NCBI GenBank assembly: GCA_964604635.1
Contig: CAZRZO010000001.1
Span: 1-64,000 of the forward strand
Length of the DNA: 64,000 nt
DNA from: JAJZMY01 sp964604635
GTDB lineage: Archaea > Micrarchaeota > Micrarchaeia > Micrarchaeales > Micrarchaeaceae
Direction of reading: 5' to 3'
In this document: piece after piece, positions 59,964 through 64,000 of the stretch
Layout: the number at the start of each line of letters is the position of its first letter
Numbering within the stretch: the first letter of the stretch is position 1
The notes under the pieces: generated by a model
Told to the model about the DNA's origin: nothing
The model's input: the letters and a program-made list of their open reading frames with translations, nothing else
Database searches by the model: none
Made by a program: the position numbers and the translations under genes

Positions 59964-62900
59964 AATGTTGATGAATACTTTAAATTATTTTCAGAGGAAT
60001 TTGAAAATATAAATAATATTGCAATTGAATCAAGAAAAAAAGGATTTGATCCTAGTTTATATCCAGAAATAAAATCAGCACCAGGTCTAGCTAATAGAGT
60101 AGAAGGAATTATTGGCATTTCTGGTCTAGCTAAAATAATAACGAGTAAGGGGGCGAATAAATCAAGACAAGAATTAGCATTTGAGATTGTAAAACAAATA
60201 TGCACTGATCAGAAATTTGAAAGAGAGACAAGTGAAAGAATTTTACTAGCAGTAAGAACTGGATTATCAATATTAACTGAAGGAATCCTAGTTGCACCAA
60301 CTGAAGGAATTCAAAATATTAAAATGTATAAAAACTTTGATGGAACTAATTATGTTGCAATTATTTATGCTGGCCCTATTAGAAGTGCTGGAGGTACTAG
60401 TGTTGCATTATCTGTTGCACTAACTGATTATGCTAGAAAACTATTAAACATAGATAGATATAAAGCACCTCAATCAGAAATTGAGAGATATTTAGAAGAA
60501 ATTCAAATTTACAATTCAAGAATTTCAAGACTTCAATATCTTCCAAGCAATGAAGATATACGAGCAATAATTAGTAATTGTGAAGTTTGTATTGATGGAA
60601 TACCAATAGGTGAAACAGAAATAAGTATACACAGGAATTTAAAAAGAACTAATATTGAAGGTAAAGAAGAAATTATTAGTAATAAAATTAGAAGTGGAAT
60701 TAGTCTTGTAATATGCGAAGGAATTGCACAAAAAGCAAAAGCAGTATTAAAACACACAAAAATTGCTGGTTTAGATTGGGTATGGTTAAATAATGTTATA
60801 AAAGCTAAAAAAGAAATATCAAAACAAATAAAAGGATCTAGTAATGCATTTCTTGAAGATATTGCAGCAGGAAGACCAATATTAGCTTATTCAGATCATA
60901 ATGGTGGATTTAGATTAAGATACGGTAGATCTAGATTTACTGGTATTGCTTCAAAAGGAGTACACCCAGCAACAATGATATTAACAAATGATTTCCTTGC
61001 AATAGGAACACAAATGAGAATAAATAAACCAGGAAAGGGATGTATTGTTGTTCCAGTTGATTCAATAGAAGGACCTTTTATAAAATTAAAAAATGGACGA
61101 GCATTTAGAATTAAAAAAGCAGCAGAAGCAATTGAAATAAGAGACCAAGTAGTTAAAATAATTTCAATTGGAGATATTTTAATAACATTTGGAGACTTTA
61201 AAAAAACAAATACTATTTTTGAACCAACAAGTTATGTTGAAGAATTTTGGAGTAAGCAATTAGAATCAAAAGAAATTGATGATGAAGCAAAAGAAATAAT
61301 AAAAAAACAAAAAGAAAATAATCAAGAAGATGAAATTAAATTCAAAACATTTTTTTATTTATCTAAAAAATATAATGTACCAATGCATCCTAGATATATT
61401 TTTGAATATAATGATATTAGTGTTAATGAATTAATTGATATTTTTAAAGAAATAATAAAAAATAATAAAATAATCAATAAAAATATTTTTGAATTAGATA
61501 AAATAGAAATAAAAAATAATAAAATTTTTAATGCAATTGAAAGACTTTGTATTAATCATATTGAAAATAATAATATTATTACAATTGTAAATGATGATGC
61601 TCAAGCTCTTGTAAGTTCACTTGGATTAGTTGAAAATGAAAATATTAATTTTAATGATATTGATAATTTAAAAAAATTCATAGAAATTTCAACTAATAAA
61701 TCAGTATTAGAAATTTTAAATTTGGTTGCACCGTTTAAAATAATGAAAAGATCAACAAGAATTGGTGCACGAATAGGACGACCTGAAAAAGCAAAACAAA
61801 GATTAATGAAACCAGCACCAAATGGATTATTTCCAATAAATATGTATGGTGGAAAAGATAGAAATATACGTAAAGCATATGAATTAAGTATTAAAAAATT
61901 AGATAAAAAGAAATTAAATTTAGAAATTGCAAGATTTATTTGTGATGAAAATGAATTAATTGATTCATTTTATTGTAGAAAACATAAAAAAATAGCAAAA
62001 CTTCAAAGAATATGTAAAACATGTAATATTATTTCTAAAAATGAAATATGTAAATTCTGTAATAATAAAACAAGTATTGCAGATTTTGTTGATATTGATA
62101 TTAAAGAAGTTTTTGAAGGTGCACTAGAACTTTTAGATATTAAAAAGTATATGTTACCAAAAACAATTAAAGGTGTAAAAGGATTAGTAAGTAAAAATAA
62201 AATTCCAGAACCAATTGAAAAAGTAATCTTACGTGCAATGCAAGACATATTTGTATTTAAAGATGGGACTTGTAGATTTGATGCAACAGATGTTCCAATA
62301 ACTCATTTTTATCCAAAAGAAATTTTTTGTAGTGTTGAAAAATTAAGAAAACTTGGTTATACAAAAGATTATTTAGGTAATGAATTAAAAAGTGAAAACC
62401 AGCTTGTTGAATTATTTCATCAAGATATAATAGTAAATAGAAAAGGTGCGGAATATTTATTAAAAATTACAAAATTTATTGATAATTTATTATCAAAATA
62501 TTATAAACATGATAAATTTTACAATGCAAAAATTATTAATGATTTAATAGGACATTTTGTTATTACTTTATCACCACATACATCATGTGGAATTCTTGGT
62601 AGAATTATTGGATTCAGTGATGCAAATGTTGGATTTGCACACCCTTACTTAATTTCAGCAAGAAGAAGAAATGCTGATGGTGATGAAGATAGTATTTTAC
62701 TACTTTTAGATGGATTATTAAATTTTTCAAGATCTTATTTACCTTCTTCTATTGGAGGTACAATGGATGCACCATTAATTTTAACAATAAATGTTATTCC
62801 AGAAGAAGTTGATGATGAAGTATGGAATATGGAAATAGTAAATGAATATGATCTTGATTTTTATGAAAAAACAATTGAATTAAAATCACCAAGTGAAGCT

Positions 62901-63437
62901 GTTGTTGAATGTGTAAACAATAGATTAGGGTCAAAAACAATATATAAAAATTTGCAATTTACTCATAAAAGCAGTATTGATTCAATTACTGTTTCTCCAA
63001 AAAAAAGCATTTATACAATATTAAAAACAATGAAAGAAAAAGTTGATGCAGAATTTGATTTAATGGATAAATTATATAGTATTGATGAAACAGATGCAGC
63101 ACAAAAACTTATTATGAGTCATTTTATTCCAGATTTAATAGGAAATTTGCACTCTTTTTCAAAACAAACTTTTAGATGTACAACATGTAATACAAAATAT
63201 AGGCGAATTCCATTAAAAGGAAATTGTATAAAATGTAATGGAAAACTTACTTTAACTATTTCAAAAGGAGGAATTGTAAAATATTTAGATATGGCAATAA
63301 ATCTTTCTAATAAATACAATGTTGCAAATTATATTAAACAAAGACTACAATTAATAAAAAAAGAAATAATTGCAATTTTTGGTGATGAAGAAAATAAAGA
63401 AGATGAAAAACAAACAAATTTAGTAGATTTCTTATAA
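59961..63437 (+). CDS. polC: DNA polymerase D large catalytic subunit (DP2), probable AUU start
   Basis: A 1158-residue replicative polymerase subunit. The reading frame is homologous to DP2 well upstream of its first ATG (60324): SRKKGFDPSLYPEIKSAPGL, then NRVEGIIGI and SILTEGILVAPTEGI, before VAIIYAGPIRSAGGTSVALS. The catalytic segment RRRNADGDEDSILLLL is near residue 905. Zn-binding modules are at about 670 (RICKTCNIISKNEICKFC) and 1070 (FRCTTCNTK; GNCIKCNG). The C-terminus ends QTNLVDFL, close to a PCNA-binding PIP box. No intein is present. It follows DP1 by 9 bases in the same frame. The start at ATT 59961 is inferred from the ribosome-binding site and homology; the ATG at 60324 would remove about 120 conserved residues. 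Confidence 0.93.
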   Translation: MNVDEYFKLFSEEFENINNIAIESRKKGFDPSLYPEIKSAPGLANRVEGIIGISGLAKIITSKGANKSRQELAFEIVKQICTDQKFERETSERILLAVRTGLSILTEGILVAPTEGIQNIKMYKNFDGTNYVAIIYAGPIRSAGGTSVALSVALTDYARKLLNIDRYKAPQSEIERYLEEIQIYNSRISRLQYLPSNEDIRAIISNCEVCIDGIPIGETEISIHRNLKRTNIEGKEEIISNKIRSGISLVICEGIAQKAKAVLKHTKIAGLDWVWLNNVIKAKKEISKQIKGSSNAFLEDIAAGRPILAYSDHNGGFRLRYGRSRFTGIASKGVHPATMILTNDFLAIGTQMRINKPGKGCIVVPVDSIEGPFIKLKNGRAFRIKKAAEAIEIRDQVVKIISIGDILITFGDFKKTNTIFEPTSYVEEFWSKQLESKEIDDEAKEIIKKQKENNQEDEIKFKTFFYLSKKYNVPMHPRYIFEYNDISVNELIDIFKEIIKNNKIINKNIFELDKIEIKNNKIFNAIERLCINHIENNNIITIVNDDAQALVSSLGLVENENINFNDIDNLKKFIEISTNKSVLEILNLVAPFKIMKRSTRIGARIGRPEKAKQRLMKPAPNGLFPINMYGGKDRNIRKAYELSIKKLDKKKLNLEIARFICDENELIDSFYCRKHKKIAKLQRICKTCNIISKNEICKFCNNKTSIADFVDIDIKEVFEGALELLDIKKYMLPKTIKGVKGLVSKNKIPEPIEKVILRAMQDIFVFKDGTCRFDATDVPITHFYPKEIFCSVEKLRKLGYTKDYLGNELKSENQLVELFHQDIIVNRKGAEYLLKITKFIDNLLSKYYKHDKFYNAKIINDLIGHFVITLSPHTSCGILGRIIGFSDANVGFAHPYLISARRRNADGDEDSILLLLDGLLNFSRSYLPSSIGGTMDAPLILTINVIPEEVDDEVWNMEIVNEYDLDFYEKTIELKSPSEAVVECVNNRLGSKTIYKNLQFTHKSSIDSITVSPKKSIYTILKTMKEKVDAEFDLMDKLYSIDETDAAQKLIMSHFIPDLIGNLHSFSKQTFRCTTCNTKYRRIPLKGNCIKCNGKLTLTISKGGIVKYLDMAINLSNKYNVANYIKQRLQLIKKEIIAIFGDEENKEDEKQTNLVDFL

Positions 63438-63503
63438 ACTAAAAATCAAGAAATACATAACAAATAAAAATTTTATATTAATTATTTTATTAATTTGTAT
63501 TAT

Positions 63504-63624
63504 GCCGGGATGGCAGAATTAGGTAATGCACCAAAATTATATGTTTTTATTAAAAAAATATAAAAGGTGAAACTCGAGATTTGGATTCTGAAAGGAAATT
63601 TGGGTTCAAATCCCAATCCCGGCG
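63504..63624 (+). tRNA. tRNA-Ser(CGA) with a 37-nt non-canonical intron at 30/31
   Basis: Acceptor GCCGGGA/TCCCGGC with discriminator G, D stem GCA/TGC with GG in the loop, a class II variable arm (TTC/GAA) and T arm TTGGG-TTCAAAT-CCCAA. The mature anticodon loop CTCGAGA lies directly before TTTGG, so the insertion is on the 5' side. CACC and GGTG make a 4-bp helix, each followed by AAA; cutting after the second A of both removes 63535-63571 and gives CCAAA/TTTGG. A TATA-like TTTTATATTA is about 27 bases upstream. Confidence 0.88.
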
Positions 63625-63664
63625 AATGAAATAATAATAAAAATATATTATTATTTTTTACCTT

Positions 63665-64000
63665 CTACATTTTTTCAAGTGGTATTAAACCAATAATACT
63701 AAATAGAATTTCAATAATATACTTAAAAGAAAATACAATACCAAGTCTTGAATAATAAATATTATCTTTATTGTTTTTTTTATTATCTAATATTTTTATG
63801 TTTTCATAAAATTTAGTGAATAAAACACATAAGTCATTAGTATATTCAATAATTATATTTGGTTTATATTCTCTTGATGATTTTTCAATTATGTCTCGTA
63901 TTCTTGACATTGATTTAATTAATTCAAATTCAATACTATTCATATTATATGAAAAATCAATATTAGATAAATTTAACTTACGTTCTTTAGATTTCTCAAT
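63665..64000 (-). CDS. argS: Arginyl-tRNA synthetase, C-terminal part (runs off the right edge)
   Basis: The last 111 codons of a minus-strand gene that remains open to the edge of the window. The visible part is the DALR anticodon-binding domain: MNSIEFELIKSMSRIRDII, NDLCVLFTKFYENIKIL, RLGIVFSFKYIIEILFSIIG and the closing LIPLEKM, which corresponds to the LGI-x-x-PE-x-M end of ArgRS. The ATG at 63943 is internal and not the start. The catalytic domain lies beyond the window. Its stop is 40 bases from tRNA-Ser on the opposite strand. Confidence 0.8.
   Translation of the reverse strand: MEKSKERKLNLSNIDFSYNMNSIEFELIKSMSRIRDIIEKSSREYKPNIIIEYTNDLCVLFTKFYENIKILDNKKNNKDNIYYSRLGIVFSFKYIIEILFSIIGLIPLEKM

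Noticed and set aside
60324..60326. ATG at 60324 as the start of the PolD large subunit
   Set aside because: It lies inside the conserved domain; the frame upstream encodes further DP2-like sequence back to the DP1 stop.
63535..63571. Reading the tRNA at 63504-63624 as tRNA-Ile(TAT) or tRNA-Leu with a 37/38 intron
   Set aside because: The loop CTCGAGA, discriminator G and the bulge-helix-bulge geometry only fit tRNA-Ser(CGA) with an intron in the anticodon stem.

Overview
The window is a very AT-rich stretch of an archaeal chromosome, most likely from a reduced-genome (DPANN or ARMAN-type) lineage. Archaeal markers are both subunits of DNA polymerase D, GatE, topoisomerase VI subunit A, LonB, a TATA-binding protein, archaeal-type SecF and signal peptidase, the lipid enzymes GGGP synthase and a geranylgeranyl reductase, a PNO1-type KH protein and tRNA introns at bulge-helix-bulge sites. 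Genes are short and tightly packed, and many starts carry a GTGAT or GTGAG ribosome-binding site three bases before the start codon. The phylum cannot be fixed from sequence alone. GGGP synthase and the reductase suggest a cell that makes at least part of its own ether lipids.

Layout. 0-5 kb: a stand-alone UvrD-like helicase/nuclease followed by about 2 kb that is nearly empty. 5-10.7 kb: a MagIII/EndoIII-like glycosylase, an ADP-forming acyl-CoA synthetase pair with a class III aminotransferase, and a frameshifted putative metallopeptidase that also spans an artificial assembly gap. 10.7-23 kb: lysyl-tRNA synthetase (class II), a winged-helix regulator with a palindromic upstream site, a KH protein, tRNA-Gly, then a minus-strand block of LonB, signal peptidase, SMC, an M50 protease and Top6A. 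23-36.4 kb: beta carbonic anhydrase, a SpeD homologue, HIT, glycosyltransferase, radical SAM enzyme, a one-repeat TBP, geranylgeranyl reductase, translin, a DUF929 protein, tRNA-Ile, AMMECR1, a short RqcH/NFACT protein, Nudix, SecF and a two-intron tRNA-Thr. 36.7-44.4 kb: an orphan response regulator coupled to a pilin-like gene, a small kinase, a degenerate proline-dehydrogenase-like protein, an SDR epimerase, GGGP synthase, a MIP18 protein, a second artificial gap, a second SpeD homologue and tRNA-Leu.

44.6-52.8 kb holds the most striking system: nine head-to-tail plus-strand genes, many overlapping, that encode a VirB2-like two-helix pilin, a polytopic VirB6/CedA-like membrane protein, a VirB4-like ATPase apparently split into a membrane/N-terminal gene and a motor gene, three more membrane proteins, one soluble unknown and a second VirB4/HerA-type ATPase. 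This has the composition of a minimal archaeal type IV secretion or DNA-exchange (Ced/Ted-like) apparatus. Two convergent minus-strand genes (52.9-55.6 kb) encode Cys-containing membrane-anchored proteins that share a C-terminal extracytoplasmic domain and may belong with it.

55.6-64 kb returns to housekeeping: DUF488, GatE, then a UPF0147 - PolD small subunit - PolD large subunit operon in which the large subunit appears to start at an AUU codon, a tRNA-Ser with a non-canonical intron, and the 3' end of argS. Both runs of 100 N are flanked by identical 55-bp copies and look like unmerged contig overlaps, so the real sequence is probably continuous at both places.
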